The notes beneath the pieces were generated by a model, which saw nothing but the letters and a program-made list of their open reading frames with translations, searched no databases and was not told where the DNA came from. A stretch of DNA of 64,000 bases from Dipteris shenzhenensis (Eukaryota; Polypodiophyta; Polypodiopsida; Gleicheniales), in the NCBI GenBank assembly GCA_047967505.1, contig CM106538.1; one strand, 5' to 3'. This document shows positions 22,511 through 34,209 of the stretch, piece after piece (position 1 is the first letter of the stretch; each line of letters begins with the position of its first letter). A program made the position numbers and the translations under genes.

Positions 22511-24880
22511 ATTCAACTAATCATGGAATTAGAATGTCTCCAATTCAGAACTGCCAATACACCAACACTCGTGGCTGTAGGAAACTATATTTGGCCACAA
22601 GCCAATCACTGGGTGGATGCCAGAAGTTTCCTAATAATTTTCAAATATTTTAATGCCTAATTTCGTTTCTATTGGTTGGTTTTCATTACTGTGACCTCCC
22701 CCTTTACATTTCCACATTTTCATTACTATGACCTCCCCTTTTACATTTCACCACATTGAAAATCCATTTGTATGATTGTAATTATTCTTTTAGAGGAAAA
22801 CTAGGGTGCGGTAGGACGCCTAAGGGAAAAGATGGAATGAATTACGAAATTTATAATAAGACAATTTAAATTAACAATGTTTTAAATTGGAATGAAAAAA
22901 GTAAGCTGAGAATATCAAAATTGTATGCTTTTTGCTTTTTTGCGTTTAAAAAGCAAAGATATGCTTTTACCCACGAGATTTTATGCTATTTGAATAAAAC
23001 CTTCATGGTTGAAATTAATTAAAATCAATCTAAGGGCTCATCATTGTAAGGGCTAAAATCAATCTAGGGGTTCATATTCACTACATGTGACTCAAGGAGA
23101 TGGAAGAAAACCAAAGAATATGATTTCTGTAAGTTTTTGAAAGTCAAGAAAGGAAAATACCTTACTATAAACTAAGCAAGCACTAGTAGGTCCGAGCAAA
23201 TGTCGTGTGTGTCTAAGTGTTCCCTTCTTGTGAGTACCTCAACACAGAAATAGACAAGAATTTAGAATATACAAAAGCAAAAGTCAACAAACAAGGTGAA
23301 TTCAAAACACATATATAGATATATATAATATACTTTATATAACCACACATAGTGTGGGTGGGGAGGCGGCGCGCTTCCTTCCCCAAAGAGTTATAATCTG
23401 AGGGATCGGGCCCTTTCTTGTGCGTTGAGATTAGAATCGCCGAGAATATTAGCACGGAGATTGAGTATCACGAATATGTAAGAGACTGACACATTACCTA
23501 AATCTCAATGGGTGTGTTTGTCTTCTAAGTTGAATATCCAAATTCGTGTATGCACCAAGTATGTACATCTGCTTCACTTTTTGAAAAGATGCAAAAAACA
23601 CGTCTAAAAATGGAAATAGTATTAAAATACGGTATATTGAAAAACAAATCATTAAGTCTAGATTTTATCAAATTTATATATATATATATATATATTGCTA
23701 CATGTAGTGTTGGAATGTAAACGACATTTCCGAGGCAAGGTCATAAACATATGTGTCTCTCAATCAAAATCCCCAATTCTGATATGAACTTATCTCTCTT
23801 GAGTCTCCACTATGTTCCTCGATAGAGTGACTTCCTCGATCACTACGTCTCTATTGGACTTCTCTACCTTACCTCCGCAATCTACAACCACTTGTCCCTA
23901 ATCTTTTTTCCTTCCGTCTCTCTTTCTTCCATAAAATCGATGGCATTGGCCAGTTCTCTTTTTCTTCAAAGCAAGCAATATCAAGTGGATCATGCCACCT
24001 TCTTCCACCATGTCTTGGTGAGAGTTGACATCTATAGTACTCTATTGCTGCCTGTTTTTTGCTCTTGGGGCCATTTGCAACAATTGTAGGGGCCATTTGC
24101 GTGACCTTGCTACTGGTAAATGCCACCTTCTTCTTCTACAGTGCGCCACTCCGCCACTGTTGGGCAGTTGCTTCTTGGGTAGCTGTTGCTATGAATGGAT
24201 CACCCATCTGCTCCCTTTCTTTATATGTCTCCCATTGACTTTCTCCATCTCCATCCTTTCATCAATTCACGCCTCCCCTCCGTTGTCCACTGCCCTTACT
24301 TCGCAGCTCGACATAGCTGCTTCCTCCTCCTCCAATCCTCGATCTGTGAGTCTCTTGCACTGAGCCAAATCCAAATGGGTGAGATAGTTGTAAGATCGAA
24401 CCAACGCAGTGATGCCAACGTCGCCCACACCTTGTGCTCTATATCAACATGCACACATGTATTGCATTCTCCCGTGCTTTGGCAGATAAGCTTGACTATG
24501 TTCGTCTAGGGCAAAGATGCGATGGAAACAGAGGCATGCCTCAGGGAAACTTGGTACCTTCGGTGTAGAGGACGTTCATTACCCTGTGGGAAGAGATGAA
24601 GGAAGGACACGGGATGGGAGAAAAGCGGCCTAGGAAGAGAGGGAGGGGGAGAGCACAAAGCATAATTGAAAGATTGACACATTCTTCTTCAATCTGCAGA
24701 TCGGCGACCACCTCTTCTGTCTTGGTCTCCAGCATGAAGTTGCTCAACCGCAGAAAGGCAACATCTTTCTAGGAGGTGCCGGTAGTTGATGTGTTGATTC
24801 TTCGTCTCGATCAGGGGAGACATTCGGTTTCTCCCAATCATCTATTCTTACTTAGATTAGCGTTTTTGGATGTCTCTCTC
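22511..24880. other. Non-coding, upstream of the gene island
   Basis: No gene recognised. A (TA)n run lies at 23676-23695. CTACTATGACCTCCCC[CT]TTTACATTT is repeated near 22690 and 22733. Several open frames at 23.9-24.75 kb are without family motifs; the minus-strand one (24541-24747) has a hydrophilic N-terminus but nothing I can name. Confidence 0.4.
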
Positions 24881-24897
24881 GTTTATACTATATAATG
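24881..24897 (+). promoter_or_regulatory. TATA-like element of the tetraspanin gene
   Basis: TATACTATATAATG lies about 130 bases upstream of the tetraspanin ATG, followed by pyrimidine-rich sequence typical of a plant 5' UTR. The assignment is from position only. Confidence 0.35.
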
Positions 24898-25024
24898 CCA
24901 CACTCTTCATCTTCTTCATCTGCATCTCTGCTCAATCTTCATCCCCAACTGCATCACGTCCTCCACCTGCGAGCTACCTCATTATCGTCTGCTTTCTCCC
25001 CCCCCCCCCTTATGCCTCTCCAAT

Positions 25025-25537
25025 ATGGGCCTCAGTAACCACCTCATCTCCATCCTCAACTTCCTTACCGCCCTTCTCTCTATCCCTGTCCTTGCTACCG
25101 GCATCTGGCTTGCTACCGAGCACAACACCGACTGTGTCTGCTTCCTGCAAGGTCTTGTCATCGTGATCAGCCTCTTCATCCTCCTCGTCTCTCTCGCAAG
25201 CCTCTTTGGCTCTTGCTACCGGGTCACTTGCCTGCTCTGGACGTACGTGACCGTCATGTTCCTTCTCATCATGCTTCTCTTTTGCTTCACCATATTCGCG
25301 TTCATTGTGACAAACAAAGGAACGGGACAGGCCGTCGCGGATGCACACTTCAAGGAATACCATCTAGGCAATTACTCCTCCTGGTTGCAAAAGAGCAACA
25401 AAGCTAGCAACTGGGAGAAAATGAAAAGCTGCCTTACTGATTCCAAAATCTGCAACCAGTTGAACATGACAATCAAGGTCGGACGTTTGATGTTTTTCAA
25501 AGTCGCTTGCAGACTTCCAATCTTCAACATACATTGA
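25025..25537 (+). CDS. Plant tetraspanin, N-terminal part (truncated or first exon)
   Basis: ATG at 25025 opens a 170-residue frame with three membrane segments: TM1 about 6-29, TM2 about 42-64 and TM3 about 69-95. The intracellular loop between TM2 and TM3 has 'SCYRVTCLLW', close to plant TET7/8/9. After TM3 come 'FAFIVTNKG' and the start of the large extracellular loop with 'EYHLGNYSSWLQK' and 'SCLTDSKIC'; N116 and N147 are N-glycosylation sites. The full family is about 270 residues; the hallmark GCCK motif and TM4 are not found downstream. A possible GT donor follows codon 151 (25478), where family similarity stops, so the last 19 residues may be intron. Either exon 2 was lost or it lies too far away. 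Tetraspanins organise plasma-membrane microdomains and mark plant exosome-like vesicles. Probably a recently truncated gene. Confidence 0.8.
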   Translation: MGLSNHLISILNFLTALLSIPVLATGIWLATEHNTDCVCFLQGLVIVISLFILLVSLASLFGSCYRVTCLLWTYVTVMFLLIMLLFCFTIFAFIVTNKGTGQAVADAHFKEYHLGNYSSWLQKSNKASNWEKMKSCLTDSKICNQLNMTIKVGRLMFFKVACRLPIFNIH

Positions 25538-25852
25538 TGCTACTGCCTGGCTCACAATCGATGGGATAAGGAATTTGCGAAGCTGGAGATGGGTTGAGAT
25601 CGCCGTCGCAGATCCCTAGCTCGCTTTTCGACGCTCCCTTTGCCGATTTGCGGCTACTAATTCATTTGTTTCCTTACCTAAGCGTTTTATTCTTTGAGCA
25701 CTCTACGACAGTGTAGAGAAAATGGATTCCAGACACGGGCGCACGATCATAGTCCCAGAATTCAATTCCACAACGGTGATATCTCATGAAGAAAGAAGAA
25801 GTTGTGGTGTAGTGTTTGTTCATGATATGATGCCAACGTATGTGAAGGAGCC

Positions 25853-25862
25853 ATCTATAAAT
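25853..25862 (+). promoter_or_regulatory. TATA box of the LTP-like gene
   Basis: CTATAAATTT lies about 70 bases upstream of the ATG at 25929, a normal plant distance (25-35 to the cap site plus a short leader). It favours the ATG at 25929 over the in-frame upstream ATG at 25722. Confidence 0.5.
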
Positions 25863-25928
25863 TTTGCACTGCCATCTTCTACATTGCTGCCTTCTCGCTT
25901 ATCTTCTTCTCGCCTATCTTCTTTAGCT

Positions 25929-26288
25929 ATGGCCTTCCTCAAACCCTGTGCTGCCTTCCTCATCGTTGTCCTCGCCTCTTCCATCATTCTTCAATTGTCT
26001 CCTATTGTTGTTGCCCTTGACTGCAAATACCGTTCGACAGAACTTTGCCTTCTCCAAGGTGCAAGTCTCAAGCCATATAAGAGCTGCTATGGAGGTGTGA
26101 AATATTTGGATGGAATGATGCATAACAATCCAAGGAACAGGTGCATAGCGTGCAACTGCATCAATCAAAACTTTGGAACTTTACCCCTCAAGCCTTCTCG
26201 TGTGGCCAGCCTCGCCCCTGCTTGCCAAGTGAACCTCAACTATGTCGTTTTTGCGAACACTCCTTGCTCGTGGTGCATGTTCTTCTGA
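25929..26288 (+). CDS. Secreted lipid-transfer-like protein (nsLTP family, atypical cysteines)
   Basis: 119 residues. Residues 1-30 form a signal peptide (hydrophobic core 'FLIVVLASSIILQL'). The mature part of about 89 residues has the LTP layout: C32, C40, C53, then the CxC pair C75-N-C77, C99 and C113. 'PACQVNLNYVV' matches the usual GKCGVN.PY block. The normal CC pair is here C53-Y54, so one canonical cysteine is lost, while C72 and C116 are extra. Length and spacing otherwise fit type-1 LTPs, which bind lipids in a cavity held by four disulfides and act in the apoplast. I start at 25929 because the signal peptide and the TATA box fit this ATG; the frame is open from 25722. No intron is needed. 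The disulfide pattern must differ from the family, so the fold may be altered. It could be a new LTP-like subfamily or an early pseudogene. Confidence 0.7.
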   Translation: MAFLKPCAAFLIVVLASSIILQLSPIVVALDCKYRSTELCLLQGASLKPYKSCYGGVKYLDGMMHNNPRNRCIACNCINQNFGTLPLKPSRVASLAPACQVNLNYVVFANTPCSWCMFF

Positions 26289-26764
26289 AGCTTTGTGAGA
26301 GCAAACGATGCCGCAGAAAAGAGAGGGAGACGGGATCCTAAACGGATTAAATCTAAAGCTTTTCCTTTCTCATGAGTTTGGAAGAATGCTTGTGGCCGTT
26401 GAGATATCCAAGATCAAGGGCTTAGAATTGAACAAGTGGTTAAGGAGAGAGAAAAAATCCAAAACTTCCCTCTAGGCTGCCTACCGTAATCATAAAGAAA
26501 TTTTGTACACAATACTTTTAGAATTTTTGTGTGAAATTTTTGTGAACTCGTTCAACACAACCAAACCGACTGTGAAATTTTGTCAATACACCAAACCGAC
26601 TGTGTATGACGCACAAAATGGCATCTGCAGCAGCAGATCGGGAGTAAGTTACTCATCGAGCTTTCACGCGTTGTGAGGCTTCGATCTCGCAGCGCAGCTT
26701 AATCATTGCATTTCCTCGCAGTACGCCTTGTTTTGGGCTTCAATCCGATTGTGGGACGGTCACA

Positions 26765-28098
26765 ATGCCTAAAAAAATGAGCATCAACACCAAGGCAGAA
26801 GACGCACGCGCTCGCAAAGCCACTACTTCTCTAGAGAAGAAGGAGAAGGAAGCCAGAGATAAGGAAGAAGCTTACTGGAGGGATGCAGAGGGAGCCAAGT
26901 CAAAGGCAGCCAAGAAGAGGGAGGAAGAGGCTGAAAAGCGGGCGGAAGCATTAGCGAAGAAGGCTGAGGCTAAAAGGTTAGCTGAACAAGAGGAGAAGGA
27001 ATTGGAAAGGCTCGGTAAGAAAGTAGATAAGAAGTTGGGCAGGGTTGCACTGCCCGTGCCCAAAGTCACTGCGGCAGAGCTTGCCCGGCAGAAAGAAGAA
27101 GAAGAACGTCAGCTTCAGGCCCAGTCCGAAGCTTCAAAGAAAAGGGATCTTCGGACGGCTGGCACAGAGGAGTATGAGAGATTGGTTGCAGTGGAGAATA
27201 CAAACAGAGTCGAGAATTTGGTTGATGCCCGTTCTCTTGAAACAGCTCTTGCTCAGATGAACCTGGCAGGTGAACTTGCCCCAGATCGGCATCCAGAAAG
27301 AAGACTCAAAGCGTCATTTAAGGTGCTTTCCTTGGTCCAGTTTTTCCTAATGTTAGAAATGTGGTTGCGAAGATGTTCAAACAATCAAACAGGAGCTTTA
27401 ACGCTATGTCTCTCACTCTCTTGGATGCTGCGAGTTGTACCCACTATCGTCACCTGAGTCTCAAATCTCAGCATGCTACAGCTCTCTGATAGTTGCCAGT
27501 CGCTTGAGTCTCAAATCCCAGCATGCTACAGCTCTCTGATAGTTGCCAGTCTCCGGGTTATATATCTGATTTTGCTTGAGCTATTGAGCTCTGTAGAGTT
27601 ATCAGGTTATTAGTCTATCAGGTTATCAGTTTTTCAGTTTGTCAGTTTAGTAGTCTTAACACCCAGCAAGGGCCTTAGTACGCCCTTTGCTCCAGCCCAT
27701 TGAGGCTTGTCCTTTTAGTGTACTTTGTACCTTGTCCCATAGGCCCGTGAGGTCTTCCACGGACGTTAATACATCTTTCTTTCTTTCTTTCTCTCTCTCT
27801 CTCTTTTTTTCCTTCTCCCCCAGGCCTCTGTCTCTCTCGCGCCCCTCATCTTTCATATTTCTCTCTCTTTCATCTTATGTCCTTTTTTTAGTACTTCTAA
27901 TTCTGCAAGATTGGTTGTATTCCATCTTACAAAGGATATTTGTGTTGTTGCTTTACGCAGGCTTTTGAAGAATCTGAATTACCAAGGCTTAAGGAAGAGA
28001 AGCCAGGGCTGACACACACACAATATAAAGATATGATCTGGAAGCTATGGAAGAAATCACTAGATAATCCACTTAATCAGGCTGGTCAGGCAGAATAA
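26765..28098 (+). CDS. CCDC124: CCDC124/Lso2-family ribosome-associated protein, two exons
   Basis: Exon 1 is 26765-27322 (186 codons), the intron 27323-27960 (GT...AG, 638 bp) and exon 2 27961-28098 (45 codons and TAA); total 231 residues. The start 'MPKKMSINTKAEDARARK' matches the conserved MPKK....N.K...AR.R N-terminus of CCDC124. Residues about 20-135 are a charged Lys/Glu/Ala coiled coil. 'DRHPERRLKASF' at the end of exon 1 is the family signature; exon 2 continues with 'AFEESELPRLKEE' and ends 'LDNPLNQ', also conserved (..NPMNQ in animals). Without splicing the frame would run into junk and stop at 27457. Animal CCDC124 and yeast Lso2 bind the ribosome A-site region and help idle ribosomes recover after dormancy; plant function is inferred from homology. 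The reading frame is intact, so this is probably a working housekeeping gene. An intronic retroposon does not disturb the splice sites. Confidence 0.93.
27456..27555 (+). repeat. 50-bp tandem duplication in the CCDC124 intron
   Basis: GAGTCTCAAATC[TC]CAGCATG and CTACAGCTCTCTGATAGTTG occur twice with a 50-base offset and one substitution. It lies 130 bases inside the intron, so it is a recent slippage or repair event. Confidence 0.85.
27640..27830 (+). mobile_element. Retroposon 3' end inside the CCDC124 intron
   Basis: The block ends with GTGAGGTCTTCCACGGACG, TAATACATCT and (TTCT)n(CT)n. It is closely related to 1559-1640. The simple-repeat tail marks a LINE or SINE 3' end in sense orientation. 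Its 5' border is unclear; the stretch from 27540 on, with repeated TATCAGGTTAT words, may belong to it. Confidence 0.5.
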
Positions 28099-29039
28099 AT
28101 ATTGAGACTTTCGAGGTCCTTGGGGCATGCTATGCTGTGGCACTTGGAGAACCCAGCTACAGCTGGAGAAAGATGACGAGACAGATTTTATTGACAGATA
28201 AAAGGAATGATTCATAATGTAAAGGTTAGGGCCTTCTCCATAGCTGCTCCTGCTCACAAAATAATGCTATTTGGAAATTGTGACTTATTTCTGAGCTTCA
28301 TCCACGTTTGGTTTGTAGATTGCCATGTGTTACAAAATGAAGGGCATGCTAGAGTATATGCCTGAAGTGCAAATCAAGACATTGGTGCTATCTGCCATTC
28401 AAGAAACTGGAAAATGTCTTTATGTAAAGGCATGTTTAGCTACATTGGTTATTGATGGATCTTTATTTTTAGGTCTCTTCACCTATAGATGTATATGTGT
28501 GTATTGGATACAGGGTTTTGGTGACAGGTCTTAGCAGGCATTTCCGTACTATTTGGAATATTTAGAAAAGTCGCAACAATTGTTGCTGTTGCTGTTGGTT
28601 TACTTTGCACGTTTTAATATTTCTTGTTGATGCTAGGCAGCTAGCCTTAGAAGCTTTTCTGAATCCAGTTAGATTTACAAGTGTGTTACCTCTCTTTTTT
28701 TGGTTGCAAAATGGCGTTGTAATGGCTAAATTACTGTGGATGCCATGTCAAAAGTAATTTTAATTATTTTTTGAGGGTCATGATCAATAAAAGGAGATTG
28801 GCATTATCAAGTTGCATGCAAGGAGCTCGGATTCTTGCATCAATCATTTGCCAAAGTGTACCTAGTGGTTGTGCCTGCATTTTAGAATGGAGTGCCTAAC
28901 ATTTTTGTGCCTTCCAATGGTTTTTATTTGTATAGTTCCCATGCCTATATGCATGCAAGCTTGTGCGTGCGTGTGTGTGTGTGTGTGTGTACACCTAACC
29001 TTATGTGTCTAGTGCGCATACTTATCAAGTTGCAAGAAT
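28099..29039. other. 3' flank of CCDC124, no further gene
   Basis: The 3' UTR of CCDC124 probably lies in the first few hundred bases; no sharp polyadenylation signal stands out. A (GT)n run with GTGCGTGC start is at 28965-28990. Confidence 0.4.
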
Positions 29040-29830
29040 TGAAAGATCCATGTTAAAGGCACCTACCTGACTGTGTGAGTAGGTTGACTGAATGTAAACC
29101 CTAGTCCACCGCACCCTATTATAGGGGATTGTATATAAGGAACTGGATAAGCTCAGCTTTATCTGATAGTTGACCTGCAACCCTTTTTTGAAAAGAGACC
29201 AAGCTTGAGGAACTCTCTCATTGCTAAGCTGATTAATTTTGAAAATAGCTGACAATCATAGAGTCTACTGCCATAAAATGACCCTTCCTTGATGACCAGC
29301 CCAATTGAGCCTCGATTGCCTCAAATGAGTTCCTCATGGACCTCCATAAGGGGCCTTCTTTGGCAGTGCATGGTTCAGGGTTTTTCTTAGCTGTAGCATA
29401 GGGAAATTCTTCCACCTGTTTTTCCAAACTCCTCTCACCCATTGAAAGTTTCTCAATAGGAGCTGAGGCAATTGGGAATGGCTTTGTCAACCCATGTTGC
29501 AGAAAGTTTGAGAAGCAGCCTGAATGTTAATAACTCCCAAGCCCCCTCTTTTTAAAATCTACCAATCCTAATAAACTGGTTTGACACCTTTCCGAGAGAG
29601 AGACCAGCAAGAAAGAAAATATATGGCCATAGAATAGATACAGTGATTGAGGACCATCGTCCTCCCACATCTTTCTCCTAGGTTAGCTTGATAGACCTTC
29701 AACTTTTTGACCTTTTTCCTGAATTTTTGTAAAAACCAGTCCCATCTTTGTTTCATTGTAATTCCCAAACCCTACATGTGACTTGAATGAAGACATTGTA
29801 GTAGAGGCACGTCCATTACACACAGAATAT
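29040..29830 (-). pseudogene. L1-like LINE fragment, thumb and linker
   Basis: On the minus strand, 29768-29568 encodes 'MKQRWDWFLQKFRKKVKKLK' then 'GRTMVLNHCIYSMAIYFLSC', matching the L1 block K..W..L..K...kL..W....LS..GR..Vl...l.siP.Y.LS.. that follows YADD. It continues with 'RGGLGVINIQAASQTF' (GGLG..d....N..l) near 29540 and, in another frame, 'GPLWRSMRNSFEAIEA' (29345-29300). Several stops and shifts; inactive. Confidence 0.7.
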
Positions 29831-31383
29831 GTTGTTCAAAAGAGACTCCAAACCCATGGGTTGCTAGTAGCTACAAAGCTAGGTGCCACGATAGGTTCAA
29901 AAAAATTGGGGCACTCCAAGCTCCACTAGTTGCTACAAAGCTGCTTGCCTGCACATATGAAAGGGAGGCATAGAAACTAAGATAGATCATACACGTTCTT
30001 GTATGACTGGAGCATGCCGTCCAGTGTTTTGGCACATGTGATGGGTCAACAGTGATAGAGAGGTGGAATTTAGTGCCTGAGAATAATCATCTCTAGCTAT
30101 ATACACCTTTAGGTGATATCAAAGTCTTGTCATCAAATTCATTTTGGTGAGGCCATCTAATTGTTTTTGTTGTCATGTTCTCCATCTAACTAATCAAGAA
30201 GGGAGATGCTTTCACTGAGAAGAACGCTAGCTTCCATCCTGTGGAACAGATAGCCCAATTGTCTTGGTCCTCCTTCAGAGAGGTAGTGTGTTGCCCAGCT
30301 GGAAGTATACAGATATAACTGGGCTAAATGTTCAGCTGTTGCCCAATATATAATGATATAACACAGGCAATTCAGCTCCGGAGTTACCCTTTTGCAACCT
30401 AAAATCGAATAGGTGATTAGATTAAAACATTCGCTTTAGGAAGCACAAGACGTCCAACAAACTCCTAGAGTCCACAATCCATAGGATTTGAAAAAACTGC
30501 TAAAGCATAATCCAAGGCCCACACAAGAATCTACATGCCAATTAAAAAAACAAAAACAAAGCGGTGAGAATCGTTTTCAACTACATATATTTTACCCATG
30601 GAATTCAGAACTCTCAATAACAAATATACAAAATAGAGTCCCACATCAGCATCTATAAGAAACACACAACTCATTCGAATTGCAATGAACAAGATAGAAG
30701 AAACTTTGAAGCCATTAACAAAAAATAACCACCATATAGAGTTTTCCACAATTGAATTCAACATGACATGTAGATCCTTGAACAAGCTTTGACCAAACTA
30801 AAATGCAGCCTAAAACAAATTTTCCTTGAAACCGGCAACCTCCACCAACTTCAATAATCAAGGCCTCATCTTCACTTGATTATCTTTAATGATCAAGGCT
30901 TCATGTTCTCTTGAGGTTATGCAAGAACCACATCAATTCTTTGGCCTACATCTCTCAAAGGATTAGATTGGAGGCCCCATGCCACATATGTGAACACAAA
31001 AGCTATAATGATCAATATAACACTTGTAGGTGGATAAAACCTCAAAATACATATGAATGAGCAATAGTGACAACCCTCCTCCATCGTCAAGCCCGAGTGT
31101 CTTTATCTGCTTGCCAATTTGCTTTCAATACATAAAGAATAGATCCAATTCTTTTTAGGAAAAGTGATCAATAAAGATGATGGAATAGAAAGCTCTATTT
31201 CAGCACAGAGTTGGGGTGTAACACCAAATATCTAATTGAGCAGTTTGGAGAATGTTTAACTACTAGACCATGAGAATTGCCATTGTTGTTTGAGCAACAT
31301 TTCTCAAGCATGAACAATCTATAAGCAATATTTACAACCTATTGAGAATACTTTTTTAGTAGTTATTTATAGATTCCTAGCAT
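29831..31383. other. AT-rich non-coding sequence
   Basis: No protein motif, RNA gene or clear repeat seen. Confidence 0.4.
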
Positions 31384-31887
31384 ATTGCACCTGGGTTGCT
31401 AACCATAGATTCCATTGCCATAGCCTTGGCTTGATCGGCCGAAAAATTGTAGTGTATATGTGTACAAAATGAAAAATCAAACATTGAGCAATCTAAGATG
31501 CAAAAAATGAGGGTTCATATGCTTGATATAAATATGAGAAAAATACAAAGTTCCCTCCCCCTTTTAAAAAATTTCAAACTTTTCTTTTAACTTTTAAGAA
31601 AAGGTCCAAAAATGGAGGTGGGGGCGCATAAGAGCATATTGCTTGCACCTGGGTTGCTAACCATAGATTCCATTACCATAGCCTTGGCTTGATCGGCCAA
31701 AAAATTGTAGTATTTATGTGTACAAAATGAAAAATCAAACATTGAGCAATCTAAGATGCAAAGAATGAGGGTTCATATGCTTGATATAAATATGAGAAGA
31801 ATACAAAGTTTCCTCCCCCTTTTAAAAAAATTCAAACTTTTCTTTTAACTTTTAAGAAAAAGTCCAAAAATGGAGGTGGGGGCGCAA
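31384..31887 (+). repeat. Tandem direct repeat, two units with 258-base offset
   Basis: Units at about 31384-31629 and 31642-31887 share GCACCTGGGTTGCTAACC, CTTGGCTTGATCGGCC, GAGGGTTCATATGCTTG and AATGGAGGTGGGGGCGCA, at well over 95 percent identity by eye. A 12-base spacer lies between them. Non-coding and recent. Confidence 0.9.
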
Positions 31888-31919
31888 GCCCCCAACGTTG
31901 GTATTGTTGGGCTTGCAAC
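31886..31919. repeat. Short hairpin
   Basis: GCAAGCCCCCAAC pairs with GTTGGGCTTGC, with two bulged C and a loop of GTTGGTATT. It sits directly at the end of the tandem repeat. Further GTTGG-containing words on both strands follow up to 32240, giving a region rich in weak inverted repeats. Confidence 0.55.
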
Positions 31920-32499
31920 CATTTTGGGTTCCCACCATTTTTTGCCCAAAAAAAAAGAGCTTGAAAAAATTCAGCCCAAAAATGGTTGCAGACCCTCCAA
32001 CGCTGACAATAGGGGGTCTACTTTTTAGGCCGATATATTCTTTAAAAGAATAGGCGTCTAAGCTCAAAAAGTGGTCGCAAACCCCTGATGTCAATGTTAG
32101 TGTATTTGTGACCACTTTTGGACCCCCAACACCATTTTTGGGCACCCAACACTAGCATTTGGGAGCTCTAGGAACATTTTTGGTCCTTAGCGTTGGTGGG
32201 GGCCCAAAATGGTCACAAAACCCCTAACATTGAATGGTCGGGATTCAAGTGTGAAGCACAATTCTAACATTTGGAGTAAAGTACTAAACTAACATAGTAT
32301 TTAAATAAAAAGTCATTTTTAATCATTAGATGAAAATTGAAATGTTTAGAGTTTGCATTTAGCATTGTCATACAATTGTAAAGCATAACTATAAGCAATG
32401 TGTTGACTACTACCATCAATAACAAATCGTTTGCACTCCCATTTAACATTGCTATTCAATTCTTAAGTAGAATTTCAAGCATGGTTCTAACATTTGGAG

Positions 32500-34209
32500 T
32501 ATTGCAATTAACATTGGTTTCTCAGATGCTGTGGAGCTCAATGTGTTAACCTCTATCGTCCACGGAAATGGCCTTCATTGCTCAAGGATGAATTTTTCTT
32601 AGGAAATTTTGCTTGAGAAATTGTAGTTGTTTACAATGCTCATACAACATGATTCACATATAGATTTTTGAAAATAGGATGCAAAAGGCCTTAAATCATT
32701 TTTTCTCTTTTTAGTAAAACCAAATGTCCAAACCCTAGTGTCCAAGCCTCTTATGTTACAATGTGCTTAAGTAAGCATCTTGGTTTTGGTGATCAGAAAT
32801 GAATACTCTTTGCATAGGACTTCTTGTTTTGGCCTAAATGAGATGATCAAATTTCATGATGGTGCATCCATATGAAAAGTTCCATATAATTGTCTATCAT
32901 TTGTCCAAATAAGAAAATAATTCTTGCCATCTTACATACGTAAAAAGCATCAAGACCTATATTACAACGAACTATAATGTTATTCACTACTTGAATCTTA
33001 TGTGGTGTTTTACCACCATATTTTCTTTTGCTTTTTTGTTCAAATGTAGTTTTGAGAACTAATCCTTTTGATATGTCATATAATTACTGGCATTGTGTCA
33101 TATGATTACTAGCACCTAAATCAAACCATGGAATGTTTTAATATGAATTATCCTATGCAATGGGAGTTTTTATGATAGCATACTAAGAAATGAGAACTTT
33201 ATGATGCACTTTATTGTCTAAGGACTAACTTAATCTCGCTCATTAGCGTAACAGGTAGTCAACCTATGTTATTTGATTACTTTGATTTTGATTTTGTGTT
33301 GAAGGTGGCACTAGCTACCAACTCGATGATATTGTTCATTGGCAATATCACATTGTTTTTTCTTGCATTCAAGTTTTTGATGTTCTAGAATTCCATAATA
33401 ATTGCAACTTCTTATGATTCTTTTTGGATTATTTTGATGGCAACCTCCTATATTTGAGTTACCTTGATCTCTAGCATTCCATGTCCCCTTCTAATTGGTG
33501 ATTATCATGACCTTGCTTGAATGTCTAGTAGGGCTATGAGGATAGTTTCATCTAGCTTGATTTTTTGGCCTGAGTTTATCTCTGTTCCATTGGAAGCTTG
33601 GTACCTCTTCTTACTTGTTCTTGCATAAGCATGTCTAACATGATTTCAAAAGTTGGCAAAGTATCTCTTGCGATCATAGTGGTCACAAATCAATCATAAT
33701 CTTGTACCAAGACCGTTGAGTGGAGCAAACTTTTCATCTTGACTTCTTGACCAATAGAGTTAATTGATTGTATGATTGTATGCCTTTAAGTCTAACTAAG
33801 TAATCTAGACATATCTTTGTTTGAAACTTGATGGAATATTTAGTTGATCCTCAAGCATAATGGATATATTCTCTAATGCTTTCCTTGGATCCATATGAGT
33901 TTTAACCTTTGATAATTAGGATTAATCCTATTTGGTTTCTATGATGATGTCATACAAATTCTTCATTTGGAAGATATTGATTAGGTCAAATTTCTTATTC
34001 CACAATTAGTCATCCAATTCATGATTTCAGTTGTTGCAAGATGATTCCATCATATTTAGTATATGGATAGACACTTGTGAATTAAGCTGGTCCTCAAAGA
34101 ATAATGAATTTGGACCCAAAGGGATACTTAAGGATTCTGGCTAGGGTTAAAATTGTGACCAGAGATGAAATCGTCAACTAAGACACACGGTAGCTCAATG
34201 CCTAGGAAA
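32500..34209 (-). pseudogene. Ty1/copia gag-protease relic
   Basis: On the minus strand, below a primer site at 34210-34221, the frames give decayed Gag pieces: 'RDTLPTFEIMLDMLMQEQ' near 33650, then the zinc knuckle 'CNYYGILEHQKLECKKK' near 33400, in which the second Cys is Tyr. At 33130-33080 the frame has 'PWFDLGASNHMTQC', the copia protease motif (normally DSGASNHMT), with the catalytic Asp replaced or shifted. Below that, only scattered similarity continues to about 32500. Stops are everywhere. This is an old relic, older than the copia at 15-18 kb. Confidence 0.65.

Noticed and set aside
25722-25928. Upstream ATG for the LTP-like protein
   Set aside because: It would put 69 polar residues before the signal peptide and lie upstream of the TATA box.
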